From Candidatus Peregrinibacteria bacterium (lineage in GTDB: Bacteria > Patescibacteriota > Gracilibacteria > UBA1369 > LOWO2-01-FULL-3), in assembly GCA_018654255.1 (NCBI GenBank), contig JABILX010000004.1, forward strand, positions 202,083 through 266,082: DNA of 64,000 nucleotides. Reading direction: 5' to 3'. Shown one piece after another: positions 8,739-17,219 of this stretch. The notes beneath the pieces are model-generated. The model was given only the letters and a program-made list of their open reading frames with translations. It was not told where the DNA came from and ran no database searches. The stretch's first letter is position 1, and every line of letters begins with the position of its first letter. The position numbers and the translations under genes are program-made.

Positions 8739-9265
8739 AAATAATAGTAGGCCTAGGAAATATAGGGGATCAGTACATGAATAACCGACACAACGTTGGT
8801 TTCATGACCCTAGATCTATTATTCGAAAAACTAGGATGCGACAAATGGAAAGAAAACTCAAAACTAAAAGCTATCACAGCGGAAACAACTCTAAACGGAG
8901 AAAAAGTCTTCCTAGCAAAACCAACGACCTTTATGAATCTCTCAGGAGAAGCGATTAGCAAAATTCTGTCTTTTTACAAAGAAAGTCCTGAAGACCTAAC
9001 AGTTATATATGACGATTTAGACTTGCCACTGGGAACAATCCGCACGAGAGAGAAAGGATCTGCAGGAACACACAACGGAATGAAATCAGCAATCCAACAT
9101 CTCGGAACCGAGGAATTCACCAGAATCCGCCTCGGCATCGAATCTCGCGGAGAACTAGCCCCAGAGCAACAAGACACCTCTTCATACGTACTTTCAGACT
9201 TCACGAAGGAGGAGAAACCTCTGATCGAAAAAGCCATGAAAGAAGTAGTCGAGACTTTAATCTGA
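8735..9265 (+). CDS. pth: Peptidyl-tRNA hydrolase
   Basis: 176 aa, slightly short for the family. Pth cleaves peptidyl-tRNA released by stalled ribosomes. The sequence has GLGNIGDQYMNNRHNVGF (with the catalytic His), KPTTFMNLSGEA and DDLDLPLGTIRTREKGSAGTHNGMKS, all hallmark motifs. It overlaps obgE by 4 nt and is followed by rplU under its own predicted promoter. Confidence 0.97.
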   Translation: MKIIVGLGNIGDQYMNNRHNVGFMTLDLLFEKLGCDKWKENSKLKAITAETTLNGEKVFLAKPTTFMNLSGEAISKILSFYKESPEDLTVIYDDLDLPLGTIRTREKGSAGTHNGMKSAIQHLGTEEFTRIRLGIESRGELAPEQQDTSSYVLSDFTKEEKPLIEKAMKEVVETLI

Positions 9266-9273
9266 AAATAACC

Positions 9274-9302
9274 TTGACCTTCAGAGGCCTTTTCCATAAA
9301 GT
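9274..9302 (+). promoter_or_regulatory. Promoter of rplU
   Basis: TTGACC, 17-nt spacer, TAAAGT; predicted leader of about 20 nt before the ATG at 9329, with no Shine-Dalgarno sequence in it. Confidence 0.55.
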
Positions 9303-9328
9303 GTGTAAGCGAATTTAATCCAATACAA

Positions 9329-9640
9329 ATGTTTGCAGTAATAGAAACAGGAGGGAAACAATACAAGGTAGAGAAAGGAACTACACTCGAAATCGAAAAA
9401 TTACCTGAAGAAACGGGTAAAACAGTAACCTTCGAACAAGTTCTACTAACTTCAGACGGAAAGTCTACAAAAGTAGGCGCTCCATTCATAGAAGGCGCTA
9501 AGGTGACAGGCAAGATTTTGGACCAAACTAGAGCTGAAAAAATTATAGTTATCAAGAAAAAGCCCAAAAAGAGATACCAGCTCAAACAAGGTCACAGACA
9601 AGAGATTACAGTTGTGGAAATCACAGAAATTAAAGCTTAA
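9329..9640 (+). CDS. rplU: 50S ribosomal protein L21
   Basis: 103 aa, normal length. L21 binds 23S rRNA. MFAVIETGGKQYKVEKGTTLEIEKL and the C-terminal KRYQLKQGHRQEITVVEITEI are family hallmarks. In most bacteria rpmA (L27) follows rplU; here the next gene is an unrelated 74-aa unknown, so L27 must be elsewhere or missing. Confidence 0.97.
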   Translation: MFAVIETGGKQYKVEKGTTLEIEKLPEETGKTVTFEQVLLTSDGKSTKVGAPFIEGAKVTGKILDQTRAEKIIVIKKKPKKRYQLKQGHRQEITVVEITEIKA

Positions 9641-9651
9641 CTTTCTATATT

Positions 9652-9876
9652 ATGGCATCATTAGAAAGCACCTTTTTGCCCGAAGAACAAGTTCCCCAAG
9701 ACCTAACAGGATGTCAGGTTGAGATCAATAGATGGATAGGAACAGTAGTTGGAACAAGAGACTTCGACGGAGGACCGGGATGGGAGATAGACTACGGAAG
9801 AGGTTTTACAGGGATACGCCCAGACCCAGTAGTGAGAAAAAGGGTCTTGGCAATAACAGAAGAACTAGAAAATTAA
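9652..9876 (+). CDS. Small hypothetical protein, 74 aa
   Basis: Not recognised. The middle (GCQVEINRWIGTVVGTRDFDGGPGWEIDYGRGF) alternates hydrophobic and polar residues with glycines, as in small SH3/KOW-like beta barrels. It starts 11 nt after rplU, in the place where rpmA normally lies, so it may be co-expressed with L21. A barrel fold and any link to ribosomes are inference only. Confidence 0.55.
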   Translation: MASLESTFLPEEQVPQDLTGCQVEINRWIGTVVGTRDFDGGPGWEIDYGRGFTGIRPDPVVRKRVLAITEELEN

Positions 9877-9883
9877 TTTTTTA

Positions 9884-9913
9884 TTGACTTCAAGATAGCA
9901 GGCATTGTAGACT
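9884..9913 (+). promoter_or_regulatory. Weak candidate promoter before the 179-aa unknown
   Basis: TTGACT, 18-nt spacer, TAGACT, then a leader of about 20 nt to the ATG at 9941. The -10 matches only four of six bases. Confidence 0.3.
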
Positions 9914-9940
9914 CAGCGACCTGTTATTAACTTTACAAAA

Positions 9941-10480
9941 ATGGCACCAACTCCAGAGACAGAACTACAATTAGAAGAAAATCCGTCAGAATACTCTTAC
10001 CTCATAGGAGAAAAAGTAATGCCATTTCCTGGCTGGTTCGGAGAAGTAACTGGAGTTAAAGAAGAAGGAATGGTAGAAGTATCATTCTCTCCTGATGCAT
10101 GCGTAGGCACATACTCAGGAAAATTCATCGAAGAATCACTTACAGCACCGGTATCAAAACCTACCCCACTACCAGAACCTGTTGAAATAGCCGTAGGAAC
10201 AGAGGTTGAAATATGGGAAGGAGGAGATCCTGACAGAGCACGCGTAGGAACAGTCACAGAAAGAATAAGAGAAAGGACAAGAGCAAGCACAACACAAAAA
10301 AGGGGCGTGACAGCTTGGGACCGATACCATGAAGAATCAGCAGTAATATTAGACGCAACTTCACACAACATCTACAGAGTAGACTTCCCGTTCGATGAAG
10401 AGACAAAAAGATTCGACGGTCCTTGGGGAAGCCCGTTCTGGGAATACGGAGGGAAATTCCTACAAGACAAGCGCGTCTAA
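9941..10480 (+). CDS. Hypothetical protein, 179 aa, possibly two small beta-barrel domains
   Basis: Not recognised. Two segments look like SH3/KOW-type barrels: residues about 20-65 (IGEKVMPFPGWFGEVTGV) and about 85-175 (IAVGTEVEIWEGGDPDRARVGTVTE). They are joined by a Pro-rich linker (PVSKPTPLPEPVE). The style is similar to the 74-aa neighbour upstream. No signal peptide or membrane helix. The end overlaps the convergent pseudouridine synthase gene by 21 nt. Confidence 0.55.
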   Translation: MAPTPETELQLEENPSEYSYLIGEKVMPFPGWFGEVTGVKEEGMVEVSFSPDACVGTYSGKFIEESLTAPVSKPTPLPEPVEIAVGTEVEIWEGGDPDRARVGTVTERIRERTRASTTQKRGVTAWDRYHEESAVILDATSHNIYRVDFPFDEETKRFDGPWGSPFWEYGGKFLQDKRV

Positions 10481-11410
10481 AACAGACAGAAGATCTTTTG
10501 GCATCTTTGCCTCAAACTTAACTTTCTTCCCAGTTTTTGGATGAGTAATTTCCAATTCAGCCGCATGTAGAAATTGTCTTTTTAGACCATATTTCTCTAG
10601 AAAATGTGCGTTTAACTTCTTGTTACCATAAGTAATATCTCCAATAACCGGATGTTTAATGGCATTCATATGAACTCTGATTTGATGAGTTCGTCCAGTT
10701 TTGAGATCAATATCGAGCAAAGAATAATCTGAAAGACTATCTTGATAAAATTCATTCAAGCTATATTCAGTAACAGCATCTCTGCCAGCGCCATCAGAAG
10801 TTATAGCCATCTTCTTCCTATCTCGAAAGCTTCTCCCGACAGGGGAGTTAATCACAGCTTTCTCAGGAGAAACAGCTCCTTTCACCAAAGTAATATATTT
10901 TTTCCTAATCTTCCTGTCCTTAAACTGTTGCATCAAGCTCTGGTGAGCCAGATCAGTTTTGGCAACAACCAATACCCCAGAGGTATTTTTGTCCAACCTA
11001 TGGACTATTCCAGGCCTTAATTCTCCAGAAATACCACTCAAAGTATCACCACAATGATGAAGAATAGCGTTTACCAAAGTTCCAGACGTATGCCCACCGG
11101 TTGAAGAAGGATGTACCACCATAAAAGGTGGTTTGTTTATAATAATAATATCATCGTCTTCATGCAGAATATCCAAATCGATCTTTTCCGCCTTAGCTTC
11201 TATTTTTTTCAATTCTGGAAAAGTAACCTCTATATTCTGACCAGCCCTAGCCATAAAGCCAGACTTCGTAACCACATTTCCATCCACAGAAACACGCCCA
11301 TCCTTTATAAGCTTTTGAATAAAAGCTCTAGTCCGGTCGGTCATTAAAGAAGAAAGGGCCTTATCAAGCCTTTCTTTTTCTTTTTCGATCTTTATTTTTA
11401 CTTTCTCCAT
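10460..11410 (-). CDS. rluD: RluD-type 23S rRNA pseudouridine synthase
   Basis: 316 aa. An N-terminal S4 RNA-binding domain (ERLDKAL...IQKLIKDGRVSVDG) is followed by the RluA/RluD catalytic domain with GIVHRLDKNTSGVLVVAKTD, which contains the catalytic Asp, and LKTGRTHQIRVHM. S4 plus catalytic domain is the RluD/RluC layout; RluD modifies helix 69 of 23S rRNA, but the exact target cannot be read from sequence. I chose ATG 11410; an in-frame ATG at 11419 is equally possible. The start lies inside the end of the upstream trmB-like gene, suggesting coupled translation. Confidence 0.92.
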   Translation of the reverse strand: MEKVKIKIEKEKERLDKALSSLMTDRTRAFIQKLIKDGRVSVDGNVVTKSGFMARAGQNIEVTFPELKKIEAKAEKIDLDILHEDDDIIIINKPPFMVVHPSSTGGHTSGTLVNAILHHCGDTLSGISGELRPGIVHRLDKNTSGVLVVAKTDLAHQSLMQQFKDRKIRKKYITLVKGAVSPEKAVINSPVGRSFRDRKKMAITSDGAGRDAVTEYSLNEFYQDSLSDYSLLDIDLKTGRTHQIRVHMNAIKHPVIGDITYGNKKLNAHFLEKYGLKRQFLHAAELEITHPKTGKKVKFEAKMPKDLLSVLDALVL

Positions 11411-12167
11411 TCTGTACAAGAGCGCCTTTCCAGGCTAATTTAAATATACTTTTCTGAGTTTTTGCAAATTCTTCACTTTCGATGAGAACTCCAAATTCAT
11501 AATCCCTTTCCGGACAGACTATTGCAACCTTATTATCATAAATATTGGTAATATTATCAAACAAATCATCTACATCCTCAACAAACCTAAAAGACGTAAA
11601 AGGATTGTCCAGATTTAAAAAACGCCGAGCCTCCTCGGTGTCTTGTGCTATTCCTTGCAATGGGATTTTCTTATCAAAGAGTCGAATGTTCGTATAATTC
11701 TGCACAAACTCCTGTAAATCCGAATTCAACCACTTCTCAACAGAAGTTATGCAATAAATAGGACCACTGGAATCCAAACTATCATTCATAACATTCTCAA
11801 CCCCAGCCTTTCCCTCAAAAAAATGAACCCTGGGCTGCATAAACGACTTTCCTCTCAACAACTCCATCCTAGGCAGAATATCCAAAACAAAGTCCCTGTG
11901 ATGGTCAAGAAGCCTTCTCTTACGTTCTACGTACTCCAATAAGTTCTTCAGGTTATTAACAGAGACAAAAGTCACACCATCTTTAAGAAAAGAGCTTATC
12001 AAGCTCTTCTTTTCTAGGTTCTTTATGATGGGGTAGACCGTTGTTCTTTTTAGGCCCGTTTTTCTGGAGATAATATTCGCCGGCTGTGGGCCCAATTCTA
12101 CCAAGGCGATAAAAATTTTCGCCTCATTGTGAGTAAATCCTATCTGGTACAACGTTTCTTTCAACAT
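11364..12167 (-). CDS. TrmB-like transcriptional regulator
   Basis: 267 aa. The N-terminus is a winged helix of the TrmB/sugar-regulator type (QIGFTHNEAKIFIALVELGPQPANIISRKTGLKRTTVYPIIKNL). A basic coiled segment follows (ERKRRLLDHHRDF), then an effector domain of about 150 residues that resembles the PLD-like half of TrmB-family proteins. These are common in archaea and candidate-phyla bacteria. Its targets are unknown; divergent tyrS and the downstream pseudouridine synthase are the immediate neighbours. The C-terminus is very basic (KNKDRKRKRKA). It has a good promoter (12209-12236). Confidence 0.8.
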   Translation of the reverse strand: MLKETLYQIGFTHNEAKIFIALVELGPQPANIISRKTGLKRTTVYPIIKNLEKKSLISSFLKDGVTFVSVNNLKNLLEYVERKRRLLDHHRDFVLDILPRMELLRGKSFMQPRVHFFEGKAGVENVMNDSLDSSGPIYCITSVEKWLNSDLQEFVQNYTNIRLFDKKIPLQGIAQDTEEARRFLNLDNPFTSFRFVEDVDDLFDNITNIYDNKVAIVCPERDYEFGVLIESEEFAKTQKSIFKLAWKGALVQNGESKNKDRKRKRKA

Positions 12168-12208
12168 ATTTCTGACTTTCTAGCAAATTACTGGGACAGG
12201 AAACTAAC

Positions 12209-12236
12209 AATATAAGCATTTTACGTTTTTTGTCAA
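12209..12236 (-). promoter_or_regulatory. Promoter of the TrmB-like regulator
   Basis: Consensus TTGACA (12231-12236), 16-nt spacer, TATATT (12209-12214); leader about 35 nt. The -35 shares its bases with a candidate tyrS -35 on the other strand. Confidence 0.65.
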
Positions 12237-12258
12237 GTTTTTTATGTCACTTTACAAA
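12230..12258 (+). promoter_or_regulatory. Candidate promoter of tyrS-recG
   Basis: TTGTCA (12230-12235), 17-nt spacer, TACAAA (12253-12258). A TATATT at about 12293 is an alternative -10. Leader of 35-60 nt to the ATG at 12321. Confidence 0.35.
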
Positions 12259-12320
12259 GATACTTGTGGAAAAAAATAGCTTTTTTCTCTATATTTAACC
12301 CGTTCTTAAAAGCACGAATA

Positions 12321-13505
12321 ATGAAAATAGATCTAAATACCTTGCTCAACAGGGGAGTTGCTGACGTAATTGTCAGGGAGGAACTCGAAAAAAAACTAAA
12401 ATCCGGAAAGAAGCTAAGGGTCAAATTAGGGATAGACCCTTCTGGAGCCGACCTTCATTTGGGACACATGGTAGTTATTAAAAAACTCCGAGAATTTCAA
12501 GAAGCAGGACATCACATAATGCTTTTATTCGGCAACTTCACGGGACAAATAGGAGACCCCACTGACAAGTTAAACTCAAGACCACCAAAAACACAGAAAG
12601 AACTAGAAAAGAATGCGAAAACATACCTAGACCAGGTTAGCAAAGTTTTGGATATCAAGAAAATAGAAGTCATGTGGAATGCAGACTGGCTTGGTAAATT
12701 GAAATTTGCAGACGTAGTTAATTTGGCGCAGGTCTTCACCGTACACCAAATGCTCGAAAGAGATATGTACCAAGACAGAATAAAGAAAAACAATCCAATC
12801 TACATGCACGAATTCTTGTATCCACTAATGCAAGGATACGATTCAGTAGCCATGAAGGCAGATCTAGAATTAGGAGGAACCGACCAGACATTCAATCTAC
12901 TGGCCGGACGCCCAATACAAAAAGCATACGAACAAGAGCCACAAAACGTACTTACAGTTCCACTACTAATAGGAACTGACGGCAAAGACAAGATGGGGAA
13001 GAGTTTGGGAAATTACATTGGAATAAACGAATCTCCAAAAGACATGTTTGGCAAAACAATGTCTATCACAGACGATCTTATTCTCGACTATTTTGAACTA
13101 GCAACAGATGTCACAATGGAAGAATTGAAGAAAATAAAGAAAGAGCTGAGCTCAGGAAAAAACCCACGCGATCTAAAAGTCAGACTAGCAAAGGAAATCG
13201 TAACCTTCTATCACAGCAAAAAGGATGCAGATAATGCAGAACAAGAATTCATAAATATGTTTCAGAAAAAAGATTTGCCAGATGAGATCGATACGAAAAA
13301 AATGTCTAAAAAAACATGGAACATCGTAGACCTATTGGCAGAAACCAAGTTGGTAGGTTCAAAAAGCGAGGGGAGAAGAATGGTCGAACAAGGCGGAGTA
13401 AAAATAGATCAAGAAAAGGTAGAATCAATAGATGAAGAAATTTCTCTTTCTTCTGAAAAGTTAGTTCAAGTAGGTAAAAGAAAGTTTTTGAAGGTTAAAG
13501 CATAA
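12321..13505 (+). CDS. tyrS: Tyrosyl-tRNA synthetase
   Basis: 394 aa class I synthetase. The HIGH motif appears as HLGH in DPSGADLHLGHMVVIKKL and the KMSKS loop as KMGKS in DKMGKSLGNYIG. GGTDQTFNLLAGR and a C-terminal S4 domain (GRRMVEQGGVKID) follow. The DPSxADLHLGH form belongs to the second bacterial TyrRS group (TyrZ-like). The open frame begins at 12264, but the ATG at 12321 fits the family start. recG follows with a single nt between stop and start. Confidence 0.95.
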   Translation: MKIDLNTLLNRGVADVIVREELEKKLKSGKKLRVKLGIDPSGADLHLGHMVVIKKLREFQEAGHHIMLLFGNFTGQIGDPTDKLNSRPPKTQKELEKNAKTYLDQVSKVLDIKKIEVMWNADWLGKLKFADVVNLAQVFTVHQMLERDMYQDRIKKNNPIYMHEFLYPLMQGYDSVAMKADLELGGTDQTFNLLAGRPIQKAYEQEPQNVLTVPLLIGTDGKDKMGKSLGNYIGINESPKDMFGKTMSITDDLILDYFELATDVTMEELKKIKKELSSGKNPRDLKVRLAKEIVTFYHSKKDADNAEQEFINMFQKKDLPDEIDTKKMSKKTWNIVDLLAETKLVGSKSEGRRMVEQGGVKIDQEKVESIDEEISLSSEKLVQVGKRKFLKVKA

Positions 13506-13506
13506 A

Positions 13507-15555
13507 ATGTTATCAACAAAACTAGGCAGAGTCCTAAGAACAACAAGTAAGCACTTATCATTGCTTGAGTCTATTGGCGTCCAAACAGTAGATGATTTAT
13601 TGAAGTATTTTCCGAGAGCATACGCAGACACGTCCGAGTACACAAAAATCCTAGACATGAGGTTGGACGAGACCAATACCGTATTAGGAACTATAAAAAG
13701 CCTGCACACAATCAGAACCAGGACAGGTAAAAAGCTTACAAAAGCAATCTTCCAAGATGAAACAGGGTCAATAGAGGTCATATGGTTTAATCAACCACAC
13801 CTCCAACACTACCTCCCAAGAAACAAGGAAATAGTCCTAAGTGGCAAACTCAAGATGACGTCAGGCCAATTAGTTCTTCAATCACCCTCATACGAGATTC
13901 TCAACAAATACCAAGACCAAGTCCACACCGGAAGAATAGTCCCAGTTTATCCAGAAACCGAAGGGCTTAGTTCGAAATGGCTGAGAGAGAAAATAAAACC
14001 ACTAATGGACGAATGGGCAAAGTTGTATGAAGAATACATGCCAAAAGATATCTTGAAAAAAGAAAAACTAACAGACCTTCAAACAGCAATAAAAAACATT
14101 CACTTTCCAGAAAGCGACGAACAACTAAAGAAGGCTAGAGAAAGATTGAGCTTCGATGAACTATTCATGTTGCAATTAAAAGTCTTATCAAGAAAGAAGA
14201 AATGGCAAAAAGCAGCAAGCAAAGAAAAAAAAGCAATGGAAATAAAAAAAGATGAACTAAATAAATTAACAGACTCTCTATCTTTCGATTTAACAAACGC
14301 CCAAAAAAGAGTTGTCACAGAAATACTAGAAGACTTGGAAAAAGACTATCCAATGCATAGGCTACTCCAAGGAGACGTAGGTTCAGGAAAAACAATAGTA
14401 GCAGTAATAGCAGCCCTAAATGCCGTCCTGAATGGATACCAAGCAGTGATAATGGCTCCCACAGAAATTCTAGCAAAACAACATTACAAATCATTTTTAA
14501 AACTATTAAAAGAGAACTCTCTAAACATCCAATTCATTTCTGGAAGCACATCTACCTCACAAAAAGAAGAAATAATAAAACAACTCAAAACAGGAACCTG
14601 CGACATTGCGATAGGAACACACTCCTTGATACAGGATAAAGTTGGCTTCAAAAATCTTGGACTCGCCATAATCGACGAACAACACAGGTTTGGAGTAAAA
14701 CAAAGATCGAAACTAAAAGAAATAGGAAAAAGCCCCCATTTATTAAGCTTATCTGCAACTCCAATCCCAAGAACTCTAGCAATAACAGTATATGGAGATC
14801 AGGACCTATCAATCATCGATGAGATGCCACCTGGTAGACAAAAAATAATTACCAGAATAGTTCCAGAGAATAAAAGACAAGACGCATACAGATGGATCGA
14901 AGACCAAGTCTTGAAAGGCCGACAATCATTCGTAATATGCCCTCTAATAGACGAATCCGACTTCCTCGAGGTCAAATCAGTAATAAACGAATACGACCGC
15001 CTATCCCAACATATTTTCCCAAGCTTAGAGGTAGGATTGCTCCACGGCAGACTTAAGCAAGAAGAAAAAGACGAAATAATGAATCAATTCAAAGAAAACA
15101 ATACAAATATATTAGTATCCACTTCTGTTATAGAGGTAGGAATAGATGTTCCAAATGCAACAATAATGATAATAGAGGGCTCAGAACGCTTTGGTCTAGC
15201 CCAACTCCACCAGTTTAGAGGTAGGGTAGGTAGGGGAGAGCACCAGTCTTATTGCTTCCTATTCACACAAAATTCATCTCAAGAAAGTTTGAAAAGACTA
15301 AAATCAATGGAAAAACATCACAGTGGTTTCAAGTTGGCAGAAATCGATCTAGAAATAAGAGGTCCAGGCGAAGTCTACGGAGTTCGACAAAGTGGACTAC
15401 CTGACCTTCGGATGGCAAGCTTGACAGATTCCGAGCTTATTGCGAGAGCACGGTCAAACGCGGAGGAGTTATTGAAAAACGATCCAAACTTAGAAAATTC
15501 TAAAAAACTTTTACAAAAATTTGAGGAGATACCGGAAGTTTACGTGAAAGATTGA
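13507..15555 (+). CDS. recG: ATP-dependent DNA helicase RecG
   Basis: 682 aa, near the usual 690. RecG reverses stalled replication forks and remodels branched DNA. Visible are the N-terminal wedge/OB region (GTIKSLHTIRTRTGKKLTKAIFQDETG), Walker A GDVGSGKT (about residue 288), the DEQHRFGVKQR box, the LSATPIPRTLA motif, and RVGRGEHQSYCFLF in the second motor domain. It starts one nt after the tyrS stop, so the two are an operon. The end borders a 296-nt intergenic stretch. Confidence 0.97.
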   Translation: MLSTKLGRVLRTTSKHLSLLESIGVQTVDDLLKYFPRAYADTSEYTKILDMRLDETNTVLGTIKSLHTIRTRTGKKLTKAIFQDETGSIEVIWFNQPHLQHYLPRNKEIVLSGKLKMTSGQLVLQSPSYEILNKYQDQVHTGRIVPVYPETEGLSSKWLREKIKPLMDEWAKLYEEYMPKDILKKEKLTDLQTAIKNIHFPESDEQLKKARERLSFDELFMLQLKVLSRKKKWQKAASKEKKAMEIKKDELNKLTDSLSFDLTNAQKRVVTEILEDLEKDYPMHRLLQGDVGSGKTIVAVIAALNAVLNGYQAVIMAPTEILAKQHYKSFLKLLKENSLNIQFISGSTSTSQKEEIIKQLKTGTCDIAIGTHSLIQDKVGFKNLGLAIIDEQHRFGVKQRSKLKEIGKSPHLLSLSATPIPRTLAITVYGDQDLSIIDEMPPGRQKIITRIVPENKRQDAYRWIEDQVLKGRQSFVICPLIDESDFLEVKSVINEYDRLSQHIFPSLEVGLLHGRLKQEEKDEIMNQFKENNTNILVSTSVIEVGIDVPNATIMIIEGSERFGLAQLHQFRGRVGRGEHQSYCFLFTQNSSQESLKRLKSMEKHHSGFKLAEIDLEIRGPGEVYGVRQSGLPDLRMASLTDSELIARARSNAEELLKNDPNLENSKKLLQKFEEIPEVYVKD

Positions 15556-15851
15556 GAAATTGACAAAATCGAAATTTTCAGAAAAATAGTGTTACAAAGT
15601 CGATACTTAGACGACCTAAATATCAACTTTTTTATTAAAATGCGTTAGATCGAAAGTTTTGAATAAAGGGCTAGCGCAAGCCAAAAACAAGACCCAGGCC
15701 GAATGAGGAACATCGTGAACGATGAAATACCATGACGCACAACAATAAACACACTTAAACAAAAAGACAAAACACACCAAAAAGAACCGACGTCAAGCTT
15801 TCACATCAATTAGTTCGCACAAGATACATTGTGCAAACCACCACGTCTAAT
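15556..15851. other. 296-nt intergenic stretch with several predicted hairpins
   Basis: No open frame or known RNA was recognised. On the plus strand, TGCGTTA (15643-15649) can pair with TGACGCA about 90 nt later, enclosing two hairpins: GGCT/AGCC with an inner GCAA tetraloop, and CATCG-TGAA-CGATG. A T·G pair in the outer stem makes the plus strand the better fit. A separate hairpin at 15813-15838 has ten pairs only on the minus strand and could lie in the 3' end of the convergent gene. No T-run follows it. A small RNA is possible, but no promoter was clear. Confidence 0.3.
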
Positions 15852-17219
15852 CTACGATAGAACTTCTTTTACTCCTTCCCAATCGTTCTTAACAAACAGT
15901 CTTCTAATATTCTCAATTCCCTCGTCCTCCTCCATTACAGTATTTAGTTTTTTAAGTTTATCACTCATAGAGTTCAAATTTTCCAAATCCAATTCTACTA
16001 GTAAGGCGACTAATTTTGACAAAAGTCCCCTATCCTCTTCTCTTAATTTGTAATTTCTAGCAGAGTCTGGGCTTCCAATTAATTTCACCGCTAAACCTGA
16101 GACCAAATCATCAGGCAATTCACCAAATTCGGTTTGTTTAGAGCTCTCTTTAATTAGATTAGTCATGAAAGCATCTACCTGCCTACCATCAATGATGACC
16201 TGTAATTCGCTGGCATCTTTTATAGGACCATGACGACCAGTGTTAGAGAAACTATCCTCTACAAAATATACAAATTTATTAGTTCTTATATCTTTTTTAG
16301 CCTTAACAACCAATGAACAGTGATCTGTTTCTACATTAGCGACACCAATATTATTGAACTTTATGTCAAAGTTATAGCCCTCAGGAGATGTTTTTACAGC
16401 GGTAGTAACCTTTTCAACATCTTTCTCCTCTATCGGGACAAACCCAGCGACAATCCCCTCTTTAGCCTTCTCCTTTTCTACATAGGCAGCAAAGAGATCG
16501 ACTTCCTCTTGTTCCTTCCACATCTCTTTCAATTCCTCATCGTCAGAGTTTTTTATAGCTTCCGAATAAAACTTCCTAGAACGCTCCCTATATTCTTTGT
16601 CTGAAATAGATCCTTTCTTCCATTGTCTGTAAGAAGCTATTTGATTTTTAGTCATTCGGTTCCCCAACCTCTTATTAATAACCCTGGAAGTCCGTTTATT
16701 TTTTTGATTTACAAGCATGGTACCAACTTCAACATGTGAAGCCTCTGTGTACTTAGATAGAACCTTATTCATTCCTTCCAAGGCCTTTCGGACATCAGAT
16801 TCATTTTTATAGTCAGACTTTTTAGCTCTTAAATGCAAAAGGAATTTCTCCTTCAAAGAAGAATCCTCCATCATTTTATCTCTAACAGTCGGGGTCAAAC
16901 CCTTGCCTTTAACGAAACCATCTACAAAATCAGCATAAAAATCATCATCACTAAAGTCTTCATTTATTTGATCCAAAATCTCCTCGTCGGTATCACTAGC
17001 ATCTATACCAAGAGTCTCTAATGAAACAAATGAACGAATCCCTACCCCATTCAAGATTTCCCCAACAGGAAGCTTTTTGATCCTTGATGCTTGAGACACT
17101 TCTTTTGTAGCAGCTTTCTCACGATAAATATTCTGAACATTAACAACCGACAAGCCCTCTTGCGCTTGGACTTCTTGACTTTCAAGACCATCCTCATTTT
17201 GTTCTACATCATCTGCCAT
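15852..17219 (-). CDS. Hypothetical protein, 455 aa, paralogue of the next gene upstream
   Basis: Not recognised as a known family. Clear local similarity to the product of the gene at 17204-18625 shows they arose by tandem duplication. Examples are KGSISDKEYRE versus EGSISEEEYLD, DIRTNKFVYFVEDSFSNTG versus DLKTGEFIYFVNDEYINGG, and VIIDGRQVDAF versus SVIDARRIDAY. The N-terminus is acidic and probably unstructured; the middle is helical and basic; the C-terminal half appears alpha/beta. No signal peptide or membrane segment. It starts inside the end of its paralogue (16-nt overlap), so the two are co-translated. Confidence 0.6.
   Translation of the reverse strand: MADDVEQNEDGLESQEVQAQEGLSVVNVQNIYREKAATKEVSQASRIKKLPVGEILNGVGIRSFVSLETLGIDASDTDEEILDQINEDFSDDDFYADFVDGFVKGKGLTPTVRDKMMEDSSLKEKFLLHLRAKKSDYKNESDVRKALEGMNKVLSKYTEASHVEVGTMLVNQKNKRTSRVINKRLGNRMTKNQIASYRQWKKGSISDKEYRERSRKFYSEAIKNSDDEELKEMWKEQEEVDLFAAYVEKEKAKEGIVAGFVPIEEKDVEKVTTAVKTSPEGYNFDIKFNNIGVANVETDHCSLVVKAKKDIRTNKFVYFVEDSFSNTGRHGPIKDASELQVIIDGRQVDAFMTNLIKESSKQTEFGELPDDLVSGLAVKLIGSPDSARNYKLREEDRGLLSKLVALLVELDLENLNSMSDKLKKLNTVMEEDEGIENIRRLFVKNDWEGVKEVLS

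Noticed and set aside
15556..15851. RNase P RNA, tmRNA, SRP RNA or 6S RNA in the gap after recG
   Set aside because: None of the conserved sequence blocks of these RNAs could be found on either strand.
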